From Dryocola sp. LX212 (GTDB taxonomy: Bacteria > Pseudomonadota > Gammaproteobacteria > Enterobacterales > Enterobacteriaceae), in NCBI GenBank assembly GCA_041504365.1, contig CP167917.1, forward strand, positions 1,736,001 through 1,800,000: a stretch of DNA of 64,000 nt, in the 5' to 3' direction. Position numbers and translations under genes: made by a program. Position 1 is the stretch's first letter. Each line of letters starts with the position of its first letter. Shown here piece by piece: positions 1-8,791 of this stretch. Below the pieces are notes generated by a model, which worked only from the letters and a program-made list of their open reading frames with translations, did not search any database and was not told the DNA's origin.

Positions 1-1
1 T

Positions 2-517
2 GAACCGGATACCACTCGCCCGCAGGCCTGGCTTAAACCGGGGACGCTGGTGACGCTGCCTGCGCCGGGCATTGCGCCCGCTGTCAATCAGCAGCAGCTG
101 CTGACCGCCAGCCTGAAAGGCAAAACGCAGTCGTTGATGGTGCTGCTCAACGCCGATGACCAGAAGGTTATGCTGGCGGGCCTGTCGCCGCTTGGCATTC
201 GCCTGTTCCGCCTGACCTATGACAAGAGCGGCGTGAAAACTGAGCAGTCGATAACGCTGCCGGAAATGCCCCCGGCAAGCCAGGTGCTGGCGGATATTAT
301 GCTCAGCCACTGGCCTGTCAGCGCCTGGCAGCCCCAGCTGCCGAAGGGCTGGACGCTGAAAGATAGCGGCGCAACGCGCGAACTGCGTGATGACACCAAC
401 GCGCTTATCGAGACCATCAGCTACGTCACCCGCGACGGTAAACGTTTGCCCGTCAGCATTCAGCATCACCGCTTTGGCTATTTGATCGCCATTCAGAACC
501 TGGACGGCCAGTCATGA
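2..517 (+). CDS. DUF3261 protein of the aryl-polyene cluster (5' end outside window)
   Basis: The reading frame is already open at base 2 and runs to a TGA at 515-517, so this is the C-terminal part of a longer protein; a GTG at 50 lies inside the frame and is probably not the start. The visible ~171 residues are soluble, without membrane segments, and resemble the DUF3261 family, usually lipoproteins encoded in aryl-polyene clusters next to the MMPL exporter and a LolA-like protein. The last four bases overlap the next gene (ATGA), so translation is probably coupled. Its place just before apeO would correspond to apeN in the E. coli CFT073 naming, but I am not certain of that letter. An export role is inferred from the family and neighbours; no catalytic motif is visible. 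Confidence 0.75.
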   Translation, partial: EPDTTRPQAWLKPGTLVTLPAPGIAPAVNQQQLLTASLKGKTQSLMVLLNADDQKVMLAGLSPLGIRLFRLTYDKSGVKTEQSITLPEMPPASQVLADIMLSHWPVSAWQPQLPKGWTLKDSGATRELRDDTNALIETISYVTRDGKRLPVSIQHHRFGYLIAIQNLDGQS

Positions 518-1671
518 TTTTCGTTACCGCGGTGGGCATGGTTAACGCCATGGGGAATTCGCTCGATGAGATTGCCGACAACCTGGCTGCAGGACGCTCA
601 CCGGGCATGGTGCCAGACACCGAAGACTGGCTGCAGCAGGGCGACTGCTGGGTTGGTCGGGTGACGGGCGAGCTTCCACCGATGCCCGACACGCTGCCCC
701 AGCACAACAGCCGAAACAACCGTCTGCTGCTGGCGGCGCTGGCACAGATCGGGCCGCAGACAGATGAGTTGATTACACGCTATGGCCGGGACAGGGTTGC
801 CGTAGTGCTGGGCACCAGCACCTCGGGGCTTGATGAAGCAGACCGAAAAGTGAGCGGCACGCACGAAACGTACTATTACGGGCAGCAGGAGCTGGGCGAT
901 CCGTCGCGCTTCGTCAGTGAATACCTCAGCCTCGACGGCCCGGCGCTGACGGTCTCCACCGCCTGCTCCTCCAGCGCCCGGGCGGTCATTACCGGCAAAC
1001 GCCTGATTGAGTCCGGCATGGTGGACGCGGCAATTGTGGGCGGGGCAGACACGTTAAGCCGCATGCCGATAAACGGTTTTAACAGCCTGGAATCTCTCAG
1101 CGAGCGGCGCTGTCGGCCATTTAGCGCTGAACGCAACGGTATTACTATCGGTGAAGCGGCCGCTCTGCTGCTGCTCAGCCGTGAATCCGGCCCGGTTCAG
1201 CTGCTCGGCGTAGGGGAGTCTTCCGACGCCTGGCATATGTCCGCGCCGCACCCGGAAGGGGCGGGAGCCATTCGCTCCGTTAAAATGGCGATGAAGGAGG
1301 CGGGGTTAACCGCTGAAGATATCGGCTATATCAATATGCACGGCACAGCCACGCGCTTAAATGACGAGATCGAAGCGAAGGTGGTCAATACGCTGTTTGG
1401 CGAAGGCGTGCCGGGCAGCTCAACGAAGCATCTGACAGGGCATACTCTCGGCGCAGCGGGGGCCTGCGAGGCGGCGCTTTGTTATCTGATGTTAACCCGC
1501 CGTTTATCTTTGCCGGCGCAGGATTTCAGCGATTGTACTCAGGACACAGGACTGGCACCGTGCGGGTTACTGACTTCACCCCGGGCGGAGTATAAGCCGG
1601 TCATGCTCTCTAACTCTTTTGCCTTTGGCGGCAACAACGCCACCCTGATCTTTGGATCCGCACATGACTGA
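514..1671 (+). CDS. apeO: Aryl-polyene beta-ketoacyl-ACP synthase (ApeO-type)
   Basis: This 385-residue FabB/FabF-type condensing enzyme has the complete Cys-His-His triad: C151 in TACSSS, H276 in HGTAT and H310 in GHTLG. The C-terminal NSFAFGGNN motif is also present. It should perform decarboxylative condensation of malonyl-ACP onto the growing polyene chain on the cluster's own carrier proteins. It is slightly shorter than FabF (413 residues). The start overlaps the DUF3261 gene by four bases and the end overlaps the dehydratase gene, so this is one tightly packed operon. The intact Cys argues against a chain-length factor. The apeO name follows from order (KS-DH-KR-KS) in described APE clusters; substrate specificity is inferred. 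Confidence 0.85.
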   Translation: MIFVTAVGMVNAMGNSLDEIADNLAAGRSPGMVPDTEDWLQQGDCWVGRVTGELPPMPDTLPQHNSRNNRLLLAALAQIGPQTDELITRYGRDRVAVVLGTSTSGLDEADRKVSGTHETYYYGQQELGDPSRFVSEYLSLDGPALTVSTACSSSARAVITGKRLIESGMVDAAIVGGADTLSRMPINGFNSLESLSERRCRPFSAERNGITIGEAAALLLLSRESGPVQLLGVGESSDAWHMSAPHPEGAGAIRSVKMAMKEAGLTAEDIGYINMHGTATRLNDEIEAKVVNTLFGEGVPGSSTKHLTGHTLGAAGACEAALCYLMLTRRLSLPAQDFSDCTQDTGLAPCGLLTSPRAEYKPVMLSNSFAFGGNNATLIFGSAHD

Positions 1672-2122
1672 CTATTCTCCTCCGCAGCGTTACCTGCCCC
1701 ATAAAGCGCCGATGTGCCTGCTCGAAAAGGTCGTGGAGGTCACAGAAACAGGCGCCCATTGTCAGGTAAAAGTCAGCTCAGCGGGCGTGCTGTCTCCTTT
1801 TCTTAACGATGACGGCACGCTGCCGGGCTGGTTTGCCATCGAAATCATCGCGCAGACGGTAGGGGTATGGTCCGGCTGGCATACGGTGAGCGCTGGTGAA
1901 GAGTCGGTTGGTGTTGGGATGCTCCTCGGCGGGCGCGGGCTGCGCTGTCCTGACGGAAAATTTCCGGCTAATACGCTACTGGATTGTAAGGTCACGCTGT
2001 TAATGCGTGACGATAAAATTGGCAGTTTTGAAGGCGAAATCCTCGCAGATAACCGTGTTGTGGCAAGCGGGCGAGTGAATACGTATCAACCAGATAAGAA
2101 CGAATTAGAACAATTATTTTAA
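1664..2122 (+). CDS. apeP: Aryl-polyene 3-hydroxyacyl-ACP dehydratase, hot-dog fold (ApeP-type)
   Basis: The ATG at 1664 gives 152 residues and overlaps apeO by 8 bases; an in-frame TTG at 1652 would add four residues but is less likely. The N-terminal motif LPHKAPMCLLEKV resembles FabA/FabZ (LPHRYPFLLVDRV in FabZ) and supplies H13. E60 in WFAIEIIAQ sits where FabA/FabZ enzymes carry their acidic catalytic residue. In this pathway a dehydratase keeps each newly made double bond, which produces the conjugated polyene. It sits between the ketosynthase and ketoreductase genes, as in other APE clusters. A 13-base gap separates it from apeQ. Confidence 0.82.
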   Translation: MTDYSPPQRYLPHKAPMCLLEKVVEVTETGAHCQVKVSSAGVLSPFLNDDGTLPGWFAIEIIAQTVGVWSGWHTVSAGEESVGVGMLLGGRGLRCPDGKFPANTLLDCKVTLLMRDDKIGSFEGEILADNRVVASGRVNTYQPDKNELEQLF

Positions 2123-2135
2123 TGGGACAGCAGGT

Positions 2136-2867
2136 ATGACACGAACAGTACTGGTGACCGGAGCCAGCAAAGGCATCGGCAGGGCGATCGCCCTTGGGCT
2201 GGCGGAAGACGGCTTTTCCGTGGTGGTGCATTACCACCGCGATATTCATGGCGCACAGCAAACGCTAAATCTTATTGAACAGCAGGGCGGCACGGGCCGT
2301 CTGATGCAGTTCGACAGTTCGGACCGGGCGCAGTGTCGTGCAGTCCTGCAGACAGATATCGAAGCTCACGGCGCTTATTGGGGCGTGGTAAACAACGCAG
2401 GTATTGCACGAGACGGCGCATTTCCTGCGCTGAGCGACGAAGACTGGGACGGGGTTATCCATACCAATCTCGACAGCTTCTATAACGTTATTCAGCCCTG
2501 CGTGATGCCAATGATTGGTCTGCGCGACGGCGGGCGTATTATTACCCTGTCGTCCGTCTCCGGGCTCATGGGCAACCGTGGGCAAGTGAACTACAGCGCT
2601 GCCAAGGCGGGCATTATCGGCGCAACGAAAGCGTTGGCGGTTGAGCTGGGAAAACGCAAAATTACCGTGAACTGCATCGCGCCGGGGCTGATTGATACCG
2701 GCATGATTGAAATGGAAGAGGCGGCGCTCAAAGAAGCAATACGCATTATCCCGCTGCAGCGCATGGGCCTGCCGGAAGAAGTGGCCGGGCTTGCCCGCTA
2801 TCTGATGTCGCCGGTGGCAGGTTATGTCACCCGGCAGGTCATCTCCCTTAACGGGGGGATGCTGTGA
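2136..2867 (+). CDS. apeQ: Aryl-polyene 3-ketoacyl-ACP reductase (ApeQ-type, FabG-like SDR)
   Basis: This 243-residue short-chain dehydrogenase has a TGASKGIG nucleotide-binding motif at residues 8-15, NNAG at 86-89, and the triad S140, Y153, K157 (YSAAK). It resembles FabG (244 residues) throughout but is clearly diverged from the housekeeping fabG at 54.0 kb. Expected role: NADPH-dependent reduction of the 3-keto intermediate in each polyene elongation round. Its TGA overlaps the GTG start of the next gene by four bases. Confidence 0.85.
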   Translation: MTRTVLVTGASKGIGRAIALGLAEDGFSVVVHYHRDIHGAQQTLNLIEQQGGTGRLMQFDSSDRAQCRAVLQTDIEAHGAYWGVVNNAGIARDGAFPALSDEDWDGVIHTNLDSFYNVIQPCVMPMIGLRDGGRIITLSSVSGLMGNRGQVNYSAAKAGIIGATKALAVELGKRKITVNCIAPGLIDTGMIEMEEAALKEAIRIIPLQRMGLPEEVAGLARYLMSPVAGYVTRQVISLNGGML

Positions 2868-4093
2868 TCCGACGCGTGGTGGTAACGGGAATGGGAGGGG
2901 TGACCGCATTTGGTGAAGACTGGCAGTCGGTCTCCGCCGGGCTGCGTTCCGGTCAGAATGCGGTCAGGCACATGCCGGAATGGCAGATTTACGAAGGCCT
3001 GAATACCCTGCTCGGCGCGCCGGTGGATAAATTTGTCCTCCCCGGGCATTACACCCGCAAACGCATCCGTGCCATGGGGCGTGTGTCGCTGATGGCTACT
3101 CGCGCAACGGAGCTTGCGCTGGAGCAGGCCGGTTTGCTTGACGATCCGGTACTCACCAGCGGAGATTCGGGCATTGCCTACGGGTCATCTACGGGCAGCA
3201 CGGGACCGGTGAGTGAGTTCGCTACGATGCTGACGGAAAAGCATACCCGCAATATCACTGGCACCACCTATGTGCAGATGATGCCGCACACCGCGGCGGT
3301 CAACGCCGGGTTATTCTTCGGCCTGCGTGGCCGGGTGATCCCAACCTCCAGCGCCTGTACATCAGGCAGCCAGGCCATCGGCTATGCCTGGGAGGCGATT
3401 CGCCATGGCTACCAAACCGTGATGGTTGCAGGCGGCGCGGAAGAGCTTTGTCCTTCGGAAGCCGCCGTGTTCGACACGCTGTTTGCTACCAGCCAGCGCA
3501 ACGAACAGCCAAAAAGCACGCCGGCTCCCTTTGACCAGACGCGTGACGGCCTGGTTATTGGCGAAGGTGCAGGTACACTGATCCTTGAAGATCTTGACCA
3601 CGCGCTGGCCCGGGGGGCGAAGATCTACGCCGAAATTATCGGTTTTCATACCAATTGTGATGCGGCGCATATCACCCAGCCCCAGAAAGAGACCATGCAG
3701 ATTTGTATCGAGCGTGGCCTGGCGTCTGCCGGGCTTGCCGCCAGCGACATCGGCTATATCAGTGCGCACGGCACGGCGACGGACCGGGGCGATATCGCTG
3801 AAACCCAGGCGACCGCTGCCGTCTTCGGCGACAAAACGCCGATCTCTTCGCTGAAGAGCTATTTTGGCCATACGCTCGGGGCGTGTGGGTCGCTGGAAGC
3901 ATGGATGAGCATTGAAATGATGCGGGAGGGCTGGTTTGCAGAGACTCTTAACCTGCGTAACCGTGACGAAGCGTGCGGCGAGCTGGATTACATCATGGGC
4001 AGTGCCCGACGTCTGGATACCGAATTCATCCAGAGCAATAACTTTGCTTTCGGGGGAATTAATACTTCGCTGGTGCTTCGCCGTTGGCCGTGA
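2864..4093 (+). CDS. apeR: Aryl-polyene beta-ketoacyl-ACP synthase (ApeR-type)
   Basis: The second condensing enzyme of the cluster has 409 residues, close to FabF length. It carries C165 in the SSACTSG nucleophile elbow, H302 in AHGTAT and H336 in FGHTLG, so it should be catalytically competent. The GTG start at 2864 overlaps apeQ's stop (GTGA). In characterised APE systems a second ketosynthase works beside apeO, and a role in starter condensation has been proposed. The sequence alone shows only an active KS. The frame ends at TGA 4091-4093, overlapping the transferase gene. Confidence 0.84.
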   Translation: MIRRVVVTGMGGVTAFGEDWQSVSAGLRSGQNAVRHMPEWQIYEGLNTLLGAPVDKFVLPGHYTRKRIRAMGRVSLMATRATELALEQAGLLDDPVLTSGDSGIAYGSSTGSTGPVSEFATMLTEKHTRNITGTTYVQMMPHTAAVNAGLFFGLRGRVIPTSSACTSGSQAIGYAWEAIRHGYQTVMVAGGAEELCPSEAAVFDTLFATSQRNEQPKSTPAPFDQTRDGLVIGEGAGTLILEDLDHALARGAKIYAEIIGFHTNCDAAHITQPQKETMQICIERGLASAGLAASDIGYISAHGTATDRGDIAETQATAAVFGDKTPISSLKSYFGHTLGACGSLEAWMSIEMMREGWFAETLNLRNRDEACGELDYIMGSARRLDTEFIQSNNFAFGGINTSLVLRRWP

Positions 4094-4698
4094 AACCCTA
4101 TCGCCTGGCCTTAGCGGACATTCAGCGCTTAGCGGACGATGCGCTTGCCGGGCGCTGGCTTAGCTCTGAGCTGATCGCCACGGCACCGTCTGGCAACCGC
4201 CGCCCGATATGGCTGGCCGGTCGTACTCTGCTGGCCATGCTGCTGGATGAAGGGGCGCTACCTCTGCTGGATATTGGCCCTAACGGCAAACCCTCCCACC
4301 CGCAGCTTCCGCACTTTAATATCAGCAACAGTGCGACAGGCGTGGCGGTGCTGCTGGGCAAAAGGGAAGTGGGTTGTGATATGGAGCTGCTGCGGCCACG
4401 TCCTCGTTTTATGGCGGTGGCACGACACAGTTTTTCAACCGGGCTGGTGGAGTGGCTCGAGGCGCTACCGGTGGAGGAGCAATTACAGGCTTTCTGGCGC
4501 TTATGGACAGCGCATGAGGCGGTATTGAAGCAACAGGGGGGGACGGTGTGGCAGATATCTTCGCTGGAGCTGCCGCTGGACACGCTCTGCCCGGCGGGCC
4601 GCTACCTGACGCATCTGGTGGTCAACGGTGCGCTGATTGCCTGCTGCGGGCGTGAACCTTTCCCTGCCGAATTCACGCCCGAGCTGGTTTTACTTTAG
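4090..4698 (+). CDS. 4'-phosphopantetheinyl transferase, AcpT-like
   Basis: The GTG at 4090 overlaps apeR's stop and gives 202 residues; a TTG at 4084 is an alternative. Visible family motifs are [17 protein letters not shown] with [18 protein letters not shown] (acidic metal-binding motif) and [16 protein letters not shown]. The closest recalled relative is AcpT (about 195 residues). It should transfer the phosphopantetheine arm from CoA to the APE acyl carrier proteins, whose genes would lie upstream of the window. In AcpT the second motif reads WTRKEA; here the K is replaced (WTAHEA), while the Glu and the downstream Lys remain. Its stop codon overlaps the stop of the convergent channel gene. 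Confidence 0.82.
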   Translation: MKPYRLALADIQRLADDALAGRWLSSELIATAPSGNRRPIWLAGRTLLAMLLDEGALPLLDIGPNGKPSHPQLPHFNISNSATGVAVLLGKREVGCDMELLRPRPRFMAVARHSFSTGLVEWLEALPVEEQLQAFWRLWTAHEAVLKQQGGTVWQISSLELPLDTLCPAGRYLTHLVVNGALIACCGREPFPAEFTPELVLL

Positions 4699-5957
4699 AT
4701 CTGTTGCTGGCCCGCACCCGCAAGCGCCGTCAGGTTGCGCAGATCATTCCCGGTAGGCGACTGATAAACCCGCAGGCCAAACTCGCCCATCACGGCATAA
4801 ACATGGTCAAAAATATCTGCCTGAATAGCTTCATATTCCAGCCACGCGGTGGTGTTGGTGAAGGCATATATTTCCAGCGGCATGCCTTCAGCGCCCGGAG
4901 CCAGCTGGCGCACCATCAGCGTCATGTCTTTACGGATTTTCGTGTGGTGCTGTAAATATTCCGCCAGATAGGCGCGGAAGGTGCCGATATTGGTCATGCC
5001 GCGGCAGTTAAGCGCGTTGCCTTCATCCTCGTTATATTGCTGATTATAGCTGCTAATTTCTTTATTACGCGCTTCAATATAAGGCTTTAACACCCGGGAT
5101 TTATACAGGTGTTCAACTTCTTCTGGCGTCAGAAAATGAATGCTGGTGGCATCAATATTAATACTGCGCTTAATACGGCGGCCACCTGATTTTGACATGC
5201 CGCTCCAGTTTTTAAATGCATCAGAAACAAGGGCGTAGGTGGGAATGGTGGTGATGGTATTATCCCAGTTCTGTACTTTTACCGTCGTCAGGCCAATATC
5301 AATCACCGAGCCGTCGGCACCAAACTTCGGCATTTCCAGCCAGTCACCGAGCATCAGCATATTGTTGGCGGAAAGCTGAATGCCAGCCACCAGACCGAGG
5401 ATCGGATCTTTAAAGACCAACATCAGCACGGCGGCCATGGCGCCCAGGCCGCTAATCAGTATCGCCGGGGACTGATCAAGCATTACGGAAATCATCAGGA
5501 TGCCAATAATAATGGCGGCGACCAGCTTAATGCCCTGGACGATGCCCTTGAGAGGCAGCTGCGAGGCAATGGCGAATTTGTGGGAGATTTTTAACGCGAT
5601 ATCCAGCAGTGAGAAAAGCGAAAGCAGCGCGAAAAGCATTATCCACAGCTGCGCGCAGGAAGAGATAATTTCGCTGGCCTGGCCATTTTTATGCAGCCAG
5701 ATCACTGCCTGGAAATTGACGATGATCCCCTGCAGCGTAAAGGCGACACGGTTGAATAATTTATTTTGGGTAATAATCTGCAGCCAGAGCTTCGAGCTGG
5801 CGTTGGCATGCTTTTCAAAGACACGCAGGACAATGCGGTGCAGAATAAAATGTACGACAACAGCGGTCAGTATAATCACGCTCAGCATAATGACTAAATA
5901 AGCATATTTATTTAATTCCATGCCGTAATTCTTCAGAAGCAGTAAAAATTCCTGCAT
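4695..5957 (-). CDS. MscS-family mechanosensitive channel, YbdG-like
   Basis: The ATG at 5957 has a GGAG Shine-Dalgarno 8 bases upstream and gives 420 residues, close to E. coli YbdG (415). The frame extends 30 codons further upstream without support. There are five hydrophobic N-terminal segments, followed by the MscS pore and beta-domain signature ([20 protein letters not shown], then GDWLEMP). The soluble C-terminal half reads nearly like YbdG ([23 protein letters not shown]). YbdG gives a small-conductance MscM-type activity that releases solutes on hypo-osmotic shock. E. coli ybdG lies at another locus, so this may be an extra paralogue or a relocated copy; hence no symbol is given. It converges on the APE operon with overlapping stop codons (TTTAG). 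Confidence 0.85.
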   Translation of the reverse strand: MQEFLLLLKNYGMELNKYAYLVIMLSVIILTAVVVHFILHRIVLRVFEKHANASSKLWLQIITQNKLFNRVAFTLQGIIVNFQAVIWLHKNGQASEIISSCAQLWIMLFALLSLFSLLDIALKISHKFAIASQLPLKGIVQGIKLVAAIIIGILMISVMLDQSPAILISGLGAMAAVLMLVFKDPILGLVAGIQLSANNMLMLGDWLEMPKFGADGSVIDIGLTTVKVQNWDNTITTIPTYALVSDAFKNWSGMSKSGGRRIKRSINIDATSIHFLTPEEVEHLYKSRVLKPYIEARNKEISSYNQQYNEDEGNALNCRGMTNIGTFRAYLAEYLQHHTKIRKDMTLMVRQLAPGAEGMPLEIYAFTNTTAWLEYEAIQADIFDHVYAVMGEFGLRVYQSPTGNDLRNLTALAGAGQQQI

Positions 5958-6257
5958 GTCATCTCCAAAGCAAAGGGCGCTATGATGCCAATATGAGCAC
6001 CATATTTCAATCAAGCAGGGGAGATTTGTCTTAATTACTGCCGGCAATTAAGACGTTTCTTGCGCAAGTAAAGGACGCGGTAAATAAGTCATACTCACCA
6101 AAAATATTACAAATTATATTCCCACGCTTATCTTTATCCGCGTTTGTTTGCCGTGTATTGCTGGCATCCCAGAGATTCCGTCAGGTAGGGATGATGTATC
6201 CTGAAACGCCATGTCATTTCTGCTTGCAATTCTTAGTTCCCAAACGATAATTACACT

Positions 6258-6276
6258 CAAAATAAGAAGCATTATC
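6258..6276 (+). promoter_or_regulatory. Fur box upstream of TonB-dependent receptor
   Basis: The 19-mer matches the classical Fur consensus (GATAATGATAATCATTATC) at 14 of 19 positions, including all of the right half CATTATC. It lies 24 bases before the ATG of the receptor gene. This predicts repression by Fe(II)-Fur when iron is sufficient. Confidence 0.7.
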
Positions 6277-6300
6277 ATTATTGTTTGTCAGGGATCTCTC

Positions 6301-8496
6301 ATGCAACGACCGACTCTTGCTCAGCCAGGGCTGCGACCGCGCCTTCTCGCTGCCCTTATCAGTGCCAGCATCACGCCCGCAGTCGTGGCAGCGGAACCTA
6401 CGGATGCATCGCCCAAAGAGGATACCCTCACCGTTACCGCCGCACCGCAGGAATCTTTCCGCGCCGGGGGCGATGAGCTGGTGCCTGCATATCTTGATGG
6501 ACAGGTTGCCAACGGTGGCCGCCTGGGCATGCTGGGCGAGCAGGAGGCGAAAAACGTTCCCTTTAATATCATTGGCTATACCTCAAAGATGATTGAGGAC
6601 CAGCAGGCCACAACGCTTACGGACGTCATTCGTAACGATGCCACGGTGCAGGCGGTGCGCGGCTACGGCAATTTTGCCGAATCCTACAGAATTCGTGGCT
6701 TCCAGCTCGACGGCGACGATATCGCCTTCGGTGGCCTTTATGGCGTACTGCCTCGCCAGGTGGTGACGACCACTATTGCGGAGCGTGTCGAAGTGATTAA
6801 AGGGTCGAACGCGTTTCTTAACGGTGTGCCGCCGGGCGGCTCGGGCGTTGGCGGCTCTATCAACGTTGAGCCGAAGCGGGCGGATAGCCTCCCGCTAACC
6901 CGTGCCAGTATAGATTACGGATCTGACTCGCAAATCGGTACCTCGCTGGATGCCGGGCGCCGCTTCGGTGACCGTGACCAGTTTGGCGCGCGCGTTAACG
7001 TGCTGCACAGAGAAGGTGAAACCGCCATTGATAACGAGAAGGATCGCACCACGCTTGCCAGCGTTGGGCTGGACTACAAAGGCGATCGCCTGCGCGGCTC
7101 CCTCGATGCGGGCTGGCAGAAATCCACCATGCATAACGGCAGGATTGGCATCGGGGTAGGGGCCATCACGGAAATGCCGGAAGTTCCTGATAACAGTGAC
7201 AACTACAGTCAGCAGTGGGTCTATTCAGATATGACGACCCGTTTTGCCGCCCTGCGGGGTGAATATGACGTGGTGGATAACTGGACGTTTTATGGCGGCA
7301 TCGGCGGCAACAATACCGACGAGCGCGGCGAGTACAGCCTCCCGAAACTGCTGGATAACGAAGGCAACGCGAGCGTAAGCCGTCTGGGAACACGCTACGT
7401 TGCAGACAGCTTCTCCGGTATGACCGGCATTCGCGGCAGGTTCGACACTGGCGTAATAGGCCACAGCGTGAATCTGGGTTACTCCGGCGTGTACCGTAAA
7501 ACCCGCTCGGCCTACACGTTGTCCGGCGCGACCAGCACCATTAATATTTATGATCCAACGACGATTAACTACCCGCCGACGCTTTACAGCGGCGGTAATA
7601 TGGGTGACCCGAACGACCGCAGCCGCACCAGAACTTCAGGCGTTTCGATATCCGATACGCTTTCGGCGCTTGATGAACGTGTCCTGTTGACCGTTGGCGC
7701 CCGTCGGCAGGATGTCACCGTGCGCAACTACGATTATAACGGCGTGGAAACGCCAGCCACCCGCTTTGATGCTTTTAAAGTAACCCCCGTCTATGGCCTG
7801 GTGGTGCAGCCGTGGGAACAGGTTTCTTTCTACGCCAACCATATCGAAGCGCTGCAGCCAGGGCCAACCGCCAGCAGCAAAGCCGTGAACGCCGGTCAGG
7901 TGGTCGGTATCGTGCAGTCGAAACAAAACGAAGTTGGGATGAAGATCGATTTTGGCCGCATAGGCGGGACGCTTGCGCTGTTTGAAATCAAGAAACCTGT
8001 CGGCATGGTCGATGATAAAAACGTCTACGGCCTGTACGGCGAGCAGCAAAGTCGCGGCATGGAGCTGAACGTTTTCGGCGAGCCGGTCTACGGCGTGCGT
8101 CTGCTGGGCAGCGCAGTGTGGCTCGATCCTGAACTGAGCAAAACCACAGGTGGGGTGAACGACGGTAACGACGCCGTGGGCGTACCACGCTATGCCGTCA
8201 CTCTGGGCGGAGAGTGGGATCTGCCGTGGATCCAGAATCTGACCGCCACCGGCACCGTAACCCGTACCGGCTCGCAGTACGCCAACGCCAGCAATACCAT
8301 CAAGCTGGACGGCTGGACGCGCCTTGACCTGGGCGCACGCTACAGCATGAAAGTAAAAGAGCAGACGCTGACCTGGCGTGCAGCCGTGGAAAACATCACT
8401 AATGAGAAATACTGGGCATCGGTAGATGATTCCGGCACCTATCTCACCCAGGGCGACCCGCGCATGCTGAAACTTTCCATGTCCGTGGAGTTCTGA
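6301..8496 (+). CDS. TonB-dependent outer-membrane siderophore receptor
   Basis: The ATG at 6301 follows AGGGA at 6 bases and gives 731 residues. There is a signal peptide of about 31 residues (cleavage after VVAA) and a TonB-box-like DTLTVTA at 41-47. A plug domain follows (VPFNIIGYTSKMIEDQQ, RIRGFQLDGDD, RVEVIKGSNAFLNG), then a beta-barrel ending in Phe (MLKLSMSVEF). It resembles the FcuA/ferrichrome-type receptor group, but the siderophore cannot be told from sequence. It is monocistronic: no ABC transporter, esterase or synthase gene adjoins it, so periplasmic transport must come from elsewhere. The Fur box makes iron regulation likely. An upstream in-frame ATG at 6211 would cover the Fur box and is rejected. 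Confidence 0.9.
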   Translation: MQRPTLAQPGLRPRLLAALISASITPAVVAAEPTDASPKEDTLTVTAAPQESFRAGGDELVPAYLDGQVANGGRLGMLGEQEAKNVPFNIIGYTSKMIEDQQATTLTDVIRNDATVQAVRGYGNFAESYRIRGFQLDGDDIAFGGLYGVLPRQVVTTTIAERVEVIKGSNAFLNGVPPGGSGVGGSINVEPKRADSLPLTRASIDYGSDSQIGTSLDAGRRFGDRDQFGARVNVLHREGETAIDNEKDRTTLASVGLDYKGDRLRGSLDAGWQKSTMHNGRIGIGVGAITEMPEVPDNSDNYSQQWVYSDMTTRFAALRGEYDVVDNWTFYGGIGGNNTDERGEYSLPKLLDNEGNASVSRLGTRYVADSFSGMTGIRGRFDTGVIGHSVNLGYSGVYRKTRSAYTLSGATSTINIYDPTTINYPPTLYSGGNMGDPNDRSRTRTSGVSISDTLSALDERVLLTVGARRQDVTVRNYDYNGVETPATRFDAFKVTPVYGLVVQPWEQVSFYANHIEALQPGPTASSKAVNAGQVVGIVQSKQNEVGMKIDFGRIGGTLALFEIKKPVGMVDDKNVYGLYGEQQSRGMELNVFGEPVYGVRLLGSAVWLDPELSKTTGGVNDGNDAVGVPRYAVTLGGEWDLPWIQNLTATGTVTRTGSQYANASNTIKLDGWTRLDLGARYSMKVKEQTLTWRAAVENITNEKYWASVDDSGTYLTQGDPRMLKLSMSVEF

Positions 8497-8791
8497 TGTA
8501 ACGCTTTTTTCCAGCTTTACGGCACGCTTCGGCAAAAAGAGGCGTGCCTATCGGCAAAGTCCCGTTTGAGATGCCCCTTCGTTTCATTTCATTACTCATT
8601 TTTGCAGCGAAGGCCGCTCGGGAAAGGGCGCCGGCAGTGAAAAGTTGATCAAGAATTTCTGAAAATTACTGGTTATCAAAGAGTATGCAGAGGTGTAGCT
8701 AATCGGGGGTCAGGAAAACCCTCAGTAAGTGGTATACGTCAGCTGTTGGCTAAGTTTAGACTATTATCAAAGACTAACTGGAGGTTTGCCA
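8497..8791. other. Intergenic region between receptor gene and ymdB
   Basis: This ~295-base gap has no supported gene. A 7-bp inverted repeat (GGCACGC/GCGTGCC, 8521-8548) follows the receptor gene but lacks a downstream T tract, so it is at most a weak 3' structure. The right half is AT-rich and presumably holds the ymdB promoter; GGAGG at 8780-8784 is the ymdB ribosome site. Confidence 0.5.

Noticed and set aside
2136-4093. Possibility that apeQ/apeR are duplicates of fabG/fabF
   Set aside because: They are clearly diverged from the copies at 54-56 kb and sit in a KS-DH-KR-KS operon typical of aryl-polyene clusters.
6211-6300. Upstream extension of the TonB receptor from ATG 6211
   Set aside because: It would place the Fur box inside the coding region and bury the signal peptide; ATG 6301 has a ribosome site.
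7636-8535. 299-codon open frame antisense to the TonB receptor
   Set aside because: Shadow of the beta-barrel coding sequence; the sense strand has a complete, well-supported receptor.
8521-8548. Inverted repeat after the TonB receptor considered as terminator
   Set aside because: Only 7 bp of stem with a 14-base loop and no T tract on either strand; kept only as a note in the intergenic entry.
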